From Neurospora tetraspora (taxonomy: Eukaryota > Ascomycota > Sordariomycetes > Sordariales > Sordariaceae), in assembly GCF_033439725.1 (NCBI RefSeq), contig NW_026944390.1, positions 1,984,001 through 2,048,000 on the forward strand: a stretch of 64,000 nucleotides of DNA. The letters are read 5' to 3'. The position numbers and the translations under genes were made by a program. Positions 1 through 11,113 of this stretch are shown here, piece by piece. How positions within the stretch are numbered: position 1 is the stretch's first letter; each line of letters starts with the position of its first letter. A model generated the notes under the pieces. That model did not search any database. It saw nothing but the letters and a program-made list of their open reading frames with translations, and was not told the DNA's origin.

Positions 1-28
1 CCTTTCAGACTGTCGCCCAGACGGAGCC

Positions 29-3000
29 ATGCCTCAGTTTCAGGAGCCGACGCCTCCGCACAATATCAAGCAGGAAGATGAGCATGAGCGCGGCCGTCGT
101 CGTAGTCGATCTGATGATAAAGATGTCGAAGGGCTTGATCTAGAGGATATGGAAGACGGTGATGGAAATGGGAACGATGCCCACTCATCCAATGAGGAAG
201 GGCCCGCAAGGAAACGACGCAGAAGCCGTAAAGGTCTGGACAAGAAGTTTGAGTGCCCTGAGAAAGGTTGCGGGAAAAGTTACTCCAGGGCAGAGCATCT
301 GTACGTCGGCCCTTGTTTATACGCAAAACTTAACGCTAACTCTTGCTTTGATAGTTACCGACATCAGCTGAACCACAATCCGAAACAAGTATATAAGTGC
401 GGAATTGGTGATTGTCAACGCACTTTCGTGAGGCTTGACCTTTGCAACCGTCATAAGGAGCGCCACACAGCTAAAGGATCAGCATTGAGCAGAAAAGACT
501 CCTTGATGTCCCAAGCCTCTCCCACGACAGACGGCCGTCCTCCTTTTATGGCTCAGGGTTCCGCATCCCCAGAGATAAACCGTCCGGGTAATGGATACCC
601 CAAAGGCAGGCCGCTTACCATGCAATTCAACTCACCCAAAGATGCTATGGGAAGCCCATATACGCCTATGGCCGCCAGCGCACCCACAAATGGTTACTCG
701 AACGGCGTTGACTACATGCAGCATGATGCTCACTATCAGCACATGACAGGACAAAGACCCCTTCAACACTCGCCGCCTGGACCTCAGCGGCCATCGGTGC
801 AGACGAATGTTGGCCCTTACGGGGTGTTGTCTCCTGTTTCTACGCAGCCGGGGTATCATAGTCATCCCGTGAACACACCTCAGTCTGCGGTTCCATATGT
901 CACGCCGCAGAATTTTCCTCCTTTTAGTCTACCTCCATCAGACTTTGCTACGTCGTCTCCCGCAGCCGTTGCCCAACAGCAAGCTTATGCGCCCTTAACA
1001 ACTGCAGAGTCTTTCGATCACCACCCGCAAGATACTGGGGAGGTTGTGCGGCTGGATCAGATGAGTATGCAGCAGACAATGCCAGTCTTCGGCACTGACA
1101 GCATCCTCAACAAGTCACCATATGTCGGAATGCCCGAAGATTTTATGGCCTACCTGTTCAACACACATGGTGAAGGATCACCCACCGTAGTTCCTGTTCA
1201 GGGGCTAAAGTAAGTATTATCTGAAAACACTCTTCGTGCACTTTGCTAACTTGAGGCTAGTTATGGAGAGTTCTCTACCAACCAGTATCCGTTCTACAAT
1301 GACCCCAGTCAGATGGGCTACTTCCCACAAATGGCCCCTCAACAAATTATGTCCGTTGAGAACCTTTTGGACCAAAATCTCCCCGAATCAGTAATTTCCG
1401 ATCTGAAGAGCGCCGAAATATTCGAACTTATCAAGGAAAGGTTCCACGAAAACGGCCATGCCCCGATTGAGAGGCAGCGCGACGAAATTCTCGAGGGCGA
1501 CCGCAACGACGAGAACCACATGTTGAGTCGGAAGATGATGCAAGCCTATATCGTGTCTTACTGGCTTCACTTCAGCGACCAGATTCCCATTCTTCACAAA
1601 CCTACCTTCTCTCCCGACAAAACACCAAATCTGCTCCTGATCGCTATGATGACCATTGGCGCCGCTTGTCTGGATAAGGCATACGGTCAGAAAGTTACCA
1701 AGGCGGGCGCCGAGCTGTCCAACTTTTTAGCCTGGCATCTAAGATGGGAGATGTTCCAGGACCCCAACTGCCGGCCGCCAGCCAAGCTTTGGGTGTTCCA
1801 GACGCTCCTGCTTCTCGAGCTATATGAGAAGATGTACTCGACAAGAGAACTGCACGAGAGAGCCCATATTCATCACGCAACGACTATCACGTTGATGCGT
1901 CGTGGTCGAGCTTTGATCGGCAAGTCAGCTTTGGACTCTCCCCCGAACCCAAGATATGACAAGACCAACGGTTCGAGACATTCGTCAACATCCGGTATGG
2001 CTCACACACCAGACGAGTGGTGGAACCATTGGATCACAAATGAAGCGACTCGACGTGCAGCATTTGCAGCCTTTGTCATTGACTCCATCCATGCTACCAT
2101 GTTTGGCCACTCGACCGTCATGGTTGCCCATGAGATGCGTTTACCACTACCGTGCGACGACAAGCTCTGGAAGGCGAAAAGTAGCGCAGAAGTGGGAAAG
2201 ATCGAGGCGGAGCTAATGTCGCAAGGCAAGCCGATAGGATTCCTCGACGGGCTCAAGCGAACATTGAACGGTCAGACAGTGCAAACCAACTCATTCGGCC
2301 GCACCATCCTCATGGCGGGTCTGCTTAGTGTTAGCTGGCACATGAACCAGAGAGACCTCCAGGTTAATTCCCTTGGGGCTACCACGGCTCTTGGAGGTCG
2401 CGACAAGTGGCGGACCACGCTTACCCGCGCGTTCGATTCCTGGAAGAAGGAATTCGACAGGGCTCTGGAGGAAAGGCGAGGCGACATGGCTGACCCTTAT
2501 TTCTTCGGAGTCAGGGGTAATGAGACCGATGTGGTATTTGAAAGCCGTGTAGTCCTGCACCACTTGGCTCACATGGCCATGCACATCGACATTGTAGACT
2601 GTCAGATCTTTGCCCGAGCCAAGCGCCTTCTGGGCAGAGCAATCGGCGCGCAAGATCTCAGCAGCGCTACACGTCGCATGAAAGACCAGTGGGCTCCCTC
2701 AGCCAAAGCCCGCGACGCAACCTTTTACGCCCTGCAATTCTTGCAATCCGTCTTGCTCCCCACCGGCTCCGGCTCTCCCCAATCAAACGGCTACAGCAGC
2801 CATATGGATGAAGAATACTCGGCCCGCGACGACGTTCTCCTCAACCGGCCCTGGGTCCTGTACTTCGCCGCTCTTGTGGTGTGGTGCTACGGCTATGCTT
2901 TGGAGGGTGCCTGTCCCGGGCTGCCCATGCCGGCTACCCACCAGGATGCCGTCCGCCAGATGCGCGAGTACCTTATTAAGTACGGCAGTATCCAGTCACC

Positions 3001-3157
3001 GGAGGACCTCAAGTCGATGAGGGGCATCAACCAGACCACGGCGCTATTGGTCGTGTTGAAGGATACGTTCCGGGTGACGAGGTGGGAGTTGCTTCATGAG
3101 GGCGCGACACTGTTGAATAATTGCATACATTTGAATGCTGGCGCGAATGTGGCTTAA
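29..3157 (+). CDS. C2H2 zinc-finger / Fungal_trans transcription factor (5' end may lie outside window)
   Basis: Three exons, 29-300, 355-1209 and 1261-3157, join in frame (introns GTACGT..ATAG and GTAAGT..CTAG) to give about 1007 aa. After an acidic and basic lead comes a pair of C2H2 fingers (residues 76-98 and 106-128, both CX4CX12HX3H; the first intron splits finger 1). A Pro/Ser/Gln-rich linker follows to about residue 390, then a large helical region (about 420-1007) typical of the fungal-specific transcription factor domain (motif HKPTFSPDKTPNLLL near residue 475). This finger-plus-Fungal_trans order is a known fungal regulator class, so a nuclear DNA-binding regulator is inferred; its targets are not visible. 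The frame stays open upstream of the ATG to the window edge and TTTCAG lies at positions 3-8, so an earlier exon is possible. Confidence 0.88.
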
Positions 3158-4392
3158 TAGCAGTCTTCGGGGCTCTTACATGTCGAGTTTTGTGCGGTTG
3201 GCATTGCATTGGCGGAATCAGTGCGCAAATGTGTCGGCGAAGGAGCGATTTTGGCGGTGGAAGGCGATGATGATGTATTTCCCCTATACATGTTGATGAA
3301 GGCACGAGCTGAGATGATGACATGGCGGTACATGAAAAGGGACTGAGCAGTATACGAGGGGACGTTCGTTGCGTTTTTCTTGAAGGGTTGTTATTCTTTC
3401 ACCACACATCCTTCACTTCATCTATACCCCAGCTATATGTTTTGTGGTTTCATTTCGCGGTCTTATTTCTCATTTTCTCTCAAATGGGTGGCTAGCGCTG
3501 CGTTTCCATCTGATTATATAATAAAGCACCTCCTCACTGCACTTGTCCTCGGCTTTTATTCCAAGTGTTATCTCCGATTTGCGGCACTGTTCTCATGACG
3601 AAAGCGTTTGCGTGGTACAATGACGGATATGATCATTCCATCCCCTCCGATTCCCGAGGGGCACATTGATAACCTATCCGGGAAGTCAGTTGGGGAAACC
3701 CCTCCTCAGTCTATCTTTCCGCAACCGCGACGAGACACCTTTTTTTGACCTGATGCGTTTCTATTTGCTGCATTCTATCGTCCCTTCGGTCATAACATTG
3801 CTCGGGCCGCGGTTGCATTGCGGTCTGCAGAACGCACCTACCTAAATGTATGCCTCGCGTGCATTTACGATCGATCGTCTGTTCCTACTTTCTCCAAGGC
3901 AACCCGTGGATTCTGCCAATCATCCAAGCAAGTGAAGCTCACCTGAGGAAGGTGGTAATTATCACCTCACAGTGATCGAAGCTCGAATTCTCATAAAAAG
4001 TTTAATATCAGAACATCATTCTTCTTCCTTCAAAACATTCGATCACCTTGCCAGAGACCTCGGTCGAGGGATTGCCAAACGACCCTCCTCCTCGCCTAAC
4101 ATCTCATCATTGTTGGTCCAGCATCACCAACGTATCTTCTCCTGCAAGCATCTTTACACTTATTATACCTCGCGGTTACTTATCTAATCTCACATTACAT
4201 TACTCCTTCATTCTTTCCGTCTTCCGTTTCTTGCCGACCTCACTACCTCTAGAAATTCTTACCGGCCTACCTACTTGGCTCCTATACTCGCTCCTTTCTT
4301 GACCTCTCACAACTAGTACTTGAAGATACTACCCCTTTCCGACGTCGACTAAGATCAGTCACTTGAAGCGAAACAAGTAATCGCAAGTCAAC
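3158..4392. other. Intergenic: 3' region of the C2H2 factor and long leader/promoter of the F-box gene
   Basis: No credible coding frame. An AATAAA-like signal at about 3520 suits polyadenylation of the upstream gene. From about 3950 the DNA is pyrimidine-rich and AT-rich, as fungal promoters and 5' leaders often are, up to the F-box start codon. Confidence 0.5.
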
Positions 4393-6604
4393 ATGGTGCT
4401 CCTCACTCAGCTTCCCTCGGAGATCATCAACAACATCTTTGGCTATGTAGCGCCCGACGATTTACCCAGTATCCGAAGCATCTGCCGACGGTTACGGGGA
4501 CATGTCAAAGGAAATGCAGTTCTACATCGTGACATTTATTATCGGTACTTGGTATGTACTACCAATTTGCCGACTTCTTCATCCTCTCCTCAGACCTGAT
4601 GCTGGCTGACACTACACAGGACGAACCACCAGAGGATGTGGACTGGGAGCAGAGCCTCAATGATCTGGTGAAGTTGCGCAGACTGTGTGGACGGGAGTAT
4701 TCGGTAAGGTCTCACAACGACGATAGCATGCTGTGAAGGGTTTAATCATCAAGACATGCTTCTTTTCCATGATGATTTGCGTTGCCAGCTTGCTAACATC
4801 CCAAACAGAACTTGGAAATCTCATGTCCCAACATACACATGCCCAAAATGGCCTTCGTCCACCACGCCGTAACCAAACTACTCAAAGCCATTCCTCCATC
4901 CTCTTCCCTGTCAACCCGCGGCGGCGGCAGCGAGCACAGCACCCAACAGCCAGTCTCCTCCTCCTATCCCCCCTCGCGAAACGCCGCCATACTCTCGCAC
5001 CTCTTCTCCAAAGAATCCGTCCGCAACGCCTTCCTCCAGGGCTCCCAGCTCTACGAGCGCGCCCACTGCTTCGACTACCTCCCCATCCCCATGCGCACCA
5101 TCATCGACCTCGAGCGCTCGCGCTACATCCGCATCCCCGTCTACATCGAGTACCAGCAACAGTCCGCCAAGATGCACTGTCTCTTCGGCGTCGGCGTCCA
5201 GGCTCCTGCTACTTTAACACTGCCCAACAACCCTGCGCTTTCATCCTCGCTCAACCTGAACCCCTATCCTCCTCCCACGCCGGGTACCAACGTACACGCC
5301 ACCCCGCCGAGCCCGCCGCTGCCTACCCGCGACGGCCAGATAAGGTCGGCCTTCTTTGGGAGAACCTCGCTTGTTCCTCGTCTTTACCCGTACGCGGTGT
5401 CGAAGGTGTACGACCTCCGCGAGTACACCATCAGAACAAAATGGGGACCGTTCCGCGCGGACGGGAGCGGGAAGGTGGATTGGGAGAAGATGGAAGCGAT
5501 TTTGCTCGTGTTGAGGACGAATATCAAGCTGAAGGAGCTGGACAGGATCCCGATGGTGGGGAATGTCTGGAACACGCCGTTTGCGGGGTGTTGGGAGGGG
5601 AGTTTGTGTGAACTGCCGAGAACGGGGAGCAACTCGAGAGATGGGGACGGACAAGGAGGGCAAGGTCCGATGGGGGTGGGGAGTGGGTATGGCGGTTGGT
5701 TTCTGTGGGGGAATACGCATGAGGATTGGGATTCGGATATTGCAAATGATGGGGCTGTGGATGACATGGAGGAGGAGGACGGGGATAGTGAGGATGGGGA
5801 TTTGGAAGAGGAGGAGGATGATAGGGATGTCCACTTGGAGATGGCGGATCCGTATGGGGTCTCGGGCGTTTGGTTGAGGGTGGTTTGTTTTCTGGGTGAG
5901 TCGTGCCTTCACTCTGGCTTATGTTGTGATCGAAGATATGATGATGGAACTTGCTAATGCATCATGCAAAAGATTACACCGACTTCTTTTCATTCAACTT
6001 CCCCGACGATAGCATGCCCTGTCCCGAGAGCATGCCGAGACCGCCCTTGGACGTGGGCGAGGCAACCAAGTTGCTCATGATGAAGATCAATGTCACCAGA
6101 ATCATCTACCCCGAGCCAGGCACGGGACATCCTGAGATCAACGGAAAGATCTGGCCCATCGTACACTGGAAGGGTTATGCTCGGTCGTTCGACGGGTCTC
6201 CCGGAGAGGCGCGTCTCACTTGGGGCCTGAGAGGTGAGTTCATGACCCAGATAATTTGGACCACATAGATATCGTATGCTGACAGCGGCAGTCGCAGGGG
6301 TCGTTCAAATGACACCCGAGGGCGAGGTCCGGTGGACGACGTCTTCCCTGTATGACGGCGAGGAAAGATGGCGGAGCGAGGGGATCCAGATCGGGGGTAT
6401 CAAGTCCGCTCGCGGGGTGATTGGGAACTGGTTTGACAAGTATGATATCATGTTCCCCCTTTCTCGGCTTTTCTGGATACTGACCACGTTTTTGGCAGGG
6501 ATTACAATCCTCATGGGCCTTGCGGACCTACGGCGTTTTGGAAGATCTCGGACCTGGAGGCTGCGCGGCCGCGGGGCGGTCACGGCGGTCAGCAAGGGCC
6601 ATAG
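4393..6604 (+). CDS. F-box protein
   Basis: Six exons (4393-4551, 4620-4703, 4809-5895, 5973-6233, about 6298-6439, 6499-6604) join in frame to about 612 aa. Residues 4-45 are an F-box (LTQLPSEIINNIFGYVAPDD), the Skp1-binding module of SCF ubiquitin ligases. The rest is conserved-looking but contains no WD40 or LRR substrate-binding repeats that I recognise. Residues about 415-450 form a very acidic Asp/Glu stretch. The C-terminal part has a block starting WRSEGIQIGGI and ends in a Gly/Gln-rich tail. The fifth exon has three AGs in frame (6285, 6291, 6297), so its start is uncertain by a few residues. Role inferred: substrate receptor of an SCF E3 ligase; substrate unknown. Its 3' end faces the thioesterase gene 250 bp away. 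Confidence 0.85.
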
Positions 6605-6851
6605 CAGGACTTGCTACCTCTTTGTATGTCTTTCTTGGAACTGTGAAGCATGAGATGGATGGTCTAAGATGGCTAACCGTTAACATCAGTATGGCATCAA
6701 GTGAGCTTCGTGGGAACGGGATCATATTGAACACACACCTGCCTTGCCTTGCATTTCATCATTTCCCCTGCATATTTGTGTTTTGTGTCTGTAACTACTA
6801 CCATATCTGCCTGCAAATACTACAACAACACTCTCATCTCATCCTCTCATC

Positions 6852-7773
6852 TCAAATCTTGCTAACCTCCGGATCAGTATTAACCTTGCCATGCTCACAA
6901 GTAGCCACCAACGCCCCATCAGTAGCCCTCCTCATCTTCCCGCTCAAGCTCGCCATCCTCTTACCGATAGCCACAACCTCGCACTCGATAAAGATCTCGG
7001 TCCCCACGGGAATGGGCCGCAAATACGTCGTGTTCAAGGTCCTGCTCACCCCCAAGTAATACCAGAACCCGGGCTTGGAGACAAGGGCTAAAGGCATGGT
7101 GGTGCAGTAGTCAAACAGTGTCGCGATGCACCCGCCGTGCAGGTTGCCTAGGCGGTTGCAGTGTTGCGGTTGGACCGTGTACCGGAAATAGGTCTTGGGG
7201 TGGGGGAGGGAGGGGTCGGAGGAGATTAACTTGAGGAAGGGGATGAGGGAGGTTGTCCAGTCCTGCTGATTATGTTAGAAGGTTTGTTTGGAATTTGGAA
7301 CTTGGGATGTGTATGTGGTGATGTGGTGATGTGGTGATGTGGTGGTGGTGATAAGTCAAGATGGTGGTGGTGCTGAATGGCAAGTGAAGTGAAGTGAAGT
7401 TGGTAGGTGAATGACGCACATGATCGCCGCTATCACCGCTAGAAGCTTTCTCGAGTTCTCGTCGGTTCAGTTCGAGTATTCGTTGTTCGCCCGTGTATTT
7501 TAGTAGACTTGGGTCGACGGTACTGCTTGGTCCTGCACTTCTTGAGGGTTGTTGCTGTTGTCGTTGTTGTTGACTTTGCTGTTGTTGTTGATGTTGATGT
7601 TGATGTTGATGTTGATGTTGATGTTGTTGACCACCACCGCTCTTTGGCGGTGCCGCCGACCCCTTTCCTTGTTGTCCTCCTTGACCGACTGCCATCTTTT
7701 GTTGGTCTGGCGATAACGAAACAACGACGACTTCAGATGTCTTTACTGGGCGATGATAGGTACGGATTGTCAT
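6852..7773 (-). CDS. Hotdog-fold thioesterase (PaaI/ACOT13-like) with Gln/His repeat at the N-terminus
   Basis: Two exons, 7773-7420 and 7262-6852, are joined by a GTGCGT..CAG intron of 157 bp and give about 254 aa. A second in-frame ATG at 7695 would give 228 aa. The C-terminal 140 residues carry the hotdog signature [16 protein letters not shown] followed by [17 protein letters not shown], as in acyl-CoA thioesterase superfamily members of the PaaI/ACOT13 group, which hydrolyse acyl-CoA. The N-terminal half is low complexity: alternating His-Gln then Gln-rich, encoded by tandem GTTGAT hexamers (plus-strand sense) at about 7580-7625. The intron also holds a GTGGTGAT-type microsatellite. The repeat is outside the enzyme fold and probably variable between strains. 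Confidence 0.82.
7577..7628. repeat. Hexanucleotide microsatellite (GTTGAT)n inside thioesterase exon 1
   Basis: Repeated TTGATG/GTTGAT units code, on the minus strand, for alternating His-Gln. The tract sits in coding sequence but keeps the frame because the unit is 6 bp. Confidence 0.8.
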
Positions 7774-8206
7774 TTTTGGACGGGACGGGAAGGGAAGGAA
7801 TAAATGTATGTATATTGAAATTGTGGCTTGCAGCTGAGTAGTGTTACTGCGCGGGCGGTTGTAGATTTCCGTTGTCGCCGCGGTGTTAGTACCCGACCAC
7901 CGGGCAACGAACACCAAAACAGGGAAGTGTAATGTATGGATGGGTGTATGTACCGGTACAGTGGGATTGTGAGAGCGGGAAACAAAACACTGAATGACAA
8001 AGTGACAATTGAAAGCTGAAAGAAAGGTTGAAAACCAAAAGAGGGGATATGCCTGCCGTGACTGTCACAGGGGCTAACCGCCCAGCCGCCCAGCCGCCCA
8101 GGTATCCATTACAATTCTTGGGGTACATGAACAGCCTCGGCTACCTATCAAGGTCCACGATAAGATGGCGGGCAAGTAAGCATGCGCCTGAGTTCAGCTG
8201 AATTGA
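7774..8206. other. Upstream region of the thioesterase gene
   Basis: No supported gene. It contains a short CAGCCGCC tandem around 8080-8100. It is presumably promoter and 5' leader for the minus-strand thioesterase. Confidence 0.4.
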
Positions 8207-8940
8207 CCCTGGAGGGAAGAGGGGGTCAAATAACAGGGCATTCAACAGCTTGCCGAAAGTCACGTTAAGCGACTAACGGGAACTTAGAAAATATACGCCT
8301 GTACATGTACTGTTAACGCAATAGCAGATTTCATCAACGGCCTTTTAGGAAAAAGTTCCGTTGTAGTTCCGTTGTAGAGGTCTTTGAGAGGAAAAAAAAA
8401 GAATTCTTCTCCAAGGTCCTTATCCAAGGTCCCATCTTCTCCAAAGTCCCATCTTCTCCAAAGTCCCATCTTCTCTAAGGTCCACAGTCACGATGTATCA
8501 TCTTAGACAGCACTTTTAGGAAGAGAAGAATAGAAAGAAATAACATAGTCACGATTCGAATTGGAGGTCTACGAAATATCTACGGCTATTACTACTACTA
8601 CGGTATATGAACATTCACGCGCGTACGTGTATACGCGAGTAGTAGGAAAGTAGGGCTTATATAGTGGCTTTGAAGGTTGAGGAGGAAGGAGCGAGGACGA
8701 AATTGGAAAGAGGGAGAGCGAACATTGAAAAGAACAACGACTAGAACGGGGAGCAGAACAGGACATTCCATTACAACGGGATAATCAAATAGAAACTTCT
8801 AACGAAACGAACTTGATTTTTCCGCTTCGTGGGAATTCGTAGCCGAAGTTAATGTACAATATCGTTCTAGAAAGGAGCCGCTGTTAACAGCCTAACGCTC
8901 TACGAGTGCCCCGTTATTTGACCCCCTTCTTCCTCCAGGG
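8207..8940. mobile_element. Relic inverted-repeat element (about 734 bp)
   Basis: The ends form 37-bp inverted repeats. Left arm 8207-8243 begins CCCTGGAGG and contains GGGGGTCAAATAAC; the right arm, 8940-8904 read on the minus strand, matches at 32 of 37 positions. All five differences are transitions, as RIP would leave. The interior is AT-rich, shows no coding frame, and includes a 17-bp tandem repeat. No convincing target-site duplication was seen, so the element type (MITE or transposon remnant) is open. Confidence 0.5.
8430..8480. repeat. 17-bp tandem repeat, three copies
   Basis: Three consecutive units of TCCCATCTTCTCCAAAG, the last one slightly degenerate. It lies inside the inverted-repeat element. 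Confidence 0.85.
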
Positions 8941-9332
8941 GAAATGTCCACTCACAGTGCTAGGAAGTGCCACTTTTGATGCGTTGCGACAGGCATCCAC
9001 TCCTCCCCCCCCTTGTTCAACTTCCAGGAGGTCCAGGTCCCATCGCCCCGTTCCCGAACCGCGGCCCCGTCTTCAATTCATCCCGATTGCATCCCGTCCC
9101 CGTGAAACTTGACAACGACAACCAACAATTCATTGACGGATCATCCGACGACGACATCGCGCCGACGGCATACATCGAGAAAAGGCAAACTCCGTAATTG
9201 CGCAACGACACCGGAACCCGAATCTCGAACCCAACCTCCCCCTACAAACCGGCGGGGAGCCCATCCCATCCCATCCCATCACATCCCGCCCCCCAAGCAT
9301 AATAACCAACCACAACCACAACCGCCACCACA
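8941..9332. other. Upstream region of pex12
   Basis: Leader and promoter-like DNA with CATCCCATCCC repeats near 9265-9290. No gene seen. Confidence 0.4.
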
Positions 9333-10676
9333 ATGGAATTCGTCACCGCCCTCCGCGGCACCTTCGACGACGGCAAGCCCTCCCTCTTCGAGCTTCTCTC
9401 CGAACAACAGCTCGCCTCTCTCCTCCCGCCTACGCTCCGCTACCTCCTAACCGTGCTCACGCACCGCTACCCGCGCCACCTCCTGCGCATCCTCAACTCG
9501 TTCGACGAGCTCTACGCCCTCGCCGGCCTGTTGGTGGAGCGACACTACCTCAAAACGCGCGGCGGCTCCTTCACCGAGCACTTCTACGGCCTGAAGCGCG
9601 AAAAGGCGCTTGCCGCCGAGATCCCTCGCGCCGCTTCTTCGGCGCCCAACGTGGTGCGTGACGCACTGAAACTAAGCGATGCGGACATCTGGAAGAACCT
9701 GGCGGTCATGGTCGGGATCCCTTACTTAAAAAGGAAGCTGGATGAGGCGTACGAAGTCGACGCGCCGCGCGCCATGCTGGGAGGCCAGTACACGCGGCCG
9801 CCGGCGAAAGGAGCCAAGATGAAGGAACGGTTCCTGTATTACTACCGGTGGTTTCTACGGAACGTGTACCCGAGCCTGAACGCGGCGTATTACTTTGCCA
9901 TGTTGGCGTTTAACTTGGGGTATTTGTTTGATAACACAAAGTACCATAACCCGTTCCTGTGGCTGATCGGGACGAGGGTGCGGAGGATGAATGGAGCGGA
10001 TTATCAGGCTATTGAGGCTTTGGAGAAGGCGGTTGCTAAGGGTGGTGCACCCAGGTCAGGGGGGTCGATGCTAAGCCCGAGGAATATGGGCCGACGACTA
10101 GTGGGTGGCTTGTCGCTGGTGCTGCCGACGAGTATTTTCGCGCTCAAGTTCCTCGAGTGGTGGTACGCGTCGGACTTTGCGAAGCAGCTGAGTCGCAAGG
10201 CGGCCGAGAGTCTGGACCTGCCGCCGCCGACGGTGACGGGCTTGGTGGAGGCGCAGGCGAGGAATAAGCCCAACAAGCCGAAGATCACGAGGACGTCGGA
10301 GGATGGGGTGGAGGAGAAGGCGGACGATGAGGCGGAGGAAGGTGGTGCAGAAAGCAGCGATAGCAAGGAGCCGACGCCGGAGACGGCGCCCATAGCGGCT
10401 TCGACCCTGTTGCCGATTTTCACGGTGCCACCGCCCAAGAGTTCCGATCTCTGCCCCATTTGCGAGGACGAGATCCAGACGCCGGCGGCGTGCCAGACGG
10501 GTGTGGTCTACTGCTTTTCGTGCATACACAAGTGGATGAGTGGGACGCATGCCAGGCAGGAGAAGTTCATGACCAAGGAAAGGGAGGGCAAGTGGGAGAG
10601 CGGAGAGGGGAGGTGTGCGGTTACAGGAAGGAAAGTGTTGGGAGGGACGGAGGGGTTGAGGAGGATCATGGTCTAG
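9333..10676 (+). CDS. pex12: Peroxin-12 (PEX12), RING peroxisomal ubiquitin ligase subunit
   Basis: Single exon, 447 aa; the start follows a CCACCACA leader. The N-terminal Pex2/Pex12 domain (residues about 20-300) has the family pattern, including [21 protein letters not shown] and several hydrophobic segments expected to cross the peroxisomal membrane. A charged linker of Glu/Asp and Lys (about 310-350) precedes a degenerate C-terminal RING beginning [17 protein letters not shown] at about residue 374. PEX12 acts with PEX2 and PEX10 to ubiquitinate the import receptor PEX5 and recycle it from the peroxisomal membrane. Pex12 RINGs normally lack some zinc ligands, and that looks true here. 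No introns. Confidence 0.95.
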   Translation: MEFVTALRGTFDDGKPSLFELLSEQQLASLLPPTLRYLLTVLTHRYPRHLLRILNSFDELYALAGLLVERHYLKTRGGSFTEHFYGLKREKALAAEIPRAASSAPNVVRDALKLSDADIWKNLAVMVGIPYLKRKLDEAYEVDAPRAMLGGQYTRPPAKGAKMKERFLYYYRWFLRNVYPSLNAAYYFAMLAFNLGYLFDNTKYHNPFLWLIGTRVRRMNGADYQAIEALEKAVAKGGAPRSGGSMLSPRNMGRRLVGGLSLVLPTSIFALKFLEWWYASDFAKQLSRKAAESLDLPPPTVTGLVEAQARNKPNKPKITRTSEDGVEEKADDEAEEGGAESSDSKEPTPETAPIAASTLLPIFTVPPPKSSDLCPICEDEIQTPAACQTGVVYCFSCIHKWMSGTHARQEKFMTKEREGKWESGEGRCAVTGRKVLGGTEGLRRIMV

Positions 10677-11024
10677 TTGATGAGCTGACTCGGCTCTGGG
10701 GAAAGTTTAATGGATAGCATCGGATCGGGCATGAATTGTAAAAGTGAACGTTAGACATATTTAATGGCATATATAATTTTGCAGTTGGGTAACAAGTCAC
10801 ACACAGACTAATATCCTAGATCAGTATGAAGCATCGGATCTCGATCGACCATTACAACAGTTTCCTTGTCGTGCAAAAAGGGGGGGAATTGGGGATTTGA
10901 GGAAATTTACATGGATCGATCACTCACAAACATGACGACGACCTGAAGGAAAAGAGAAAAAGAAAGACGACCGACACCACTTCAGTGAAACAACGATCCG
11001 AAACTCGCAAAAAGCAAAAGAAGA
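10677..11024. other. Intergenic between pex12 and tRNA-Phe
   Basis: 3' region of pex12 and the flank of the tRNA gene. The poly-A/T-rich stretch downstream of the tRNA (minus sense) near 10940-11020 may terminate Pol III. No gene seen. Confidence 0.4.
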
Positions 11025-11113
11025 TGCGGTTTGTGTGGATCGAACACACGACCTTCAGATTTATGAGTGAAGTGGACTTCAGTCTGACGCTCTCCCAACT
11101 GAGCTAAACCCGC
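11025..11113 (-). tRNA. tRNA-Phe(GAA) with 16-nt intron
   Basis: Minus-strand sequence GCGGGTTTAGCTCAGTTGGG opens a complete cloverleaf. The acceptor stem pairs GCGGGTT with AACCCGC-like 3' sequence (AAACCGC), the D arm and A box are intact, the anticodon stem is TCAGA/TCTGA with loop CTGAAGA (anticodon GAA), and the T arm GTGTGTTCGATCCACAC ends with discriminator A. A 16-nt insertion, TCCACTTCACTCATAA, sits one base 3' of the anticodon, the canonical nuclear tRNA intron site. The mature length is 73 nt plus CCA. Confidence 0.96.
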
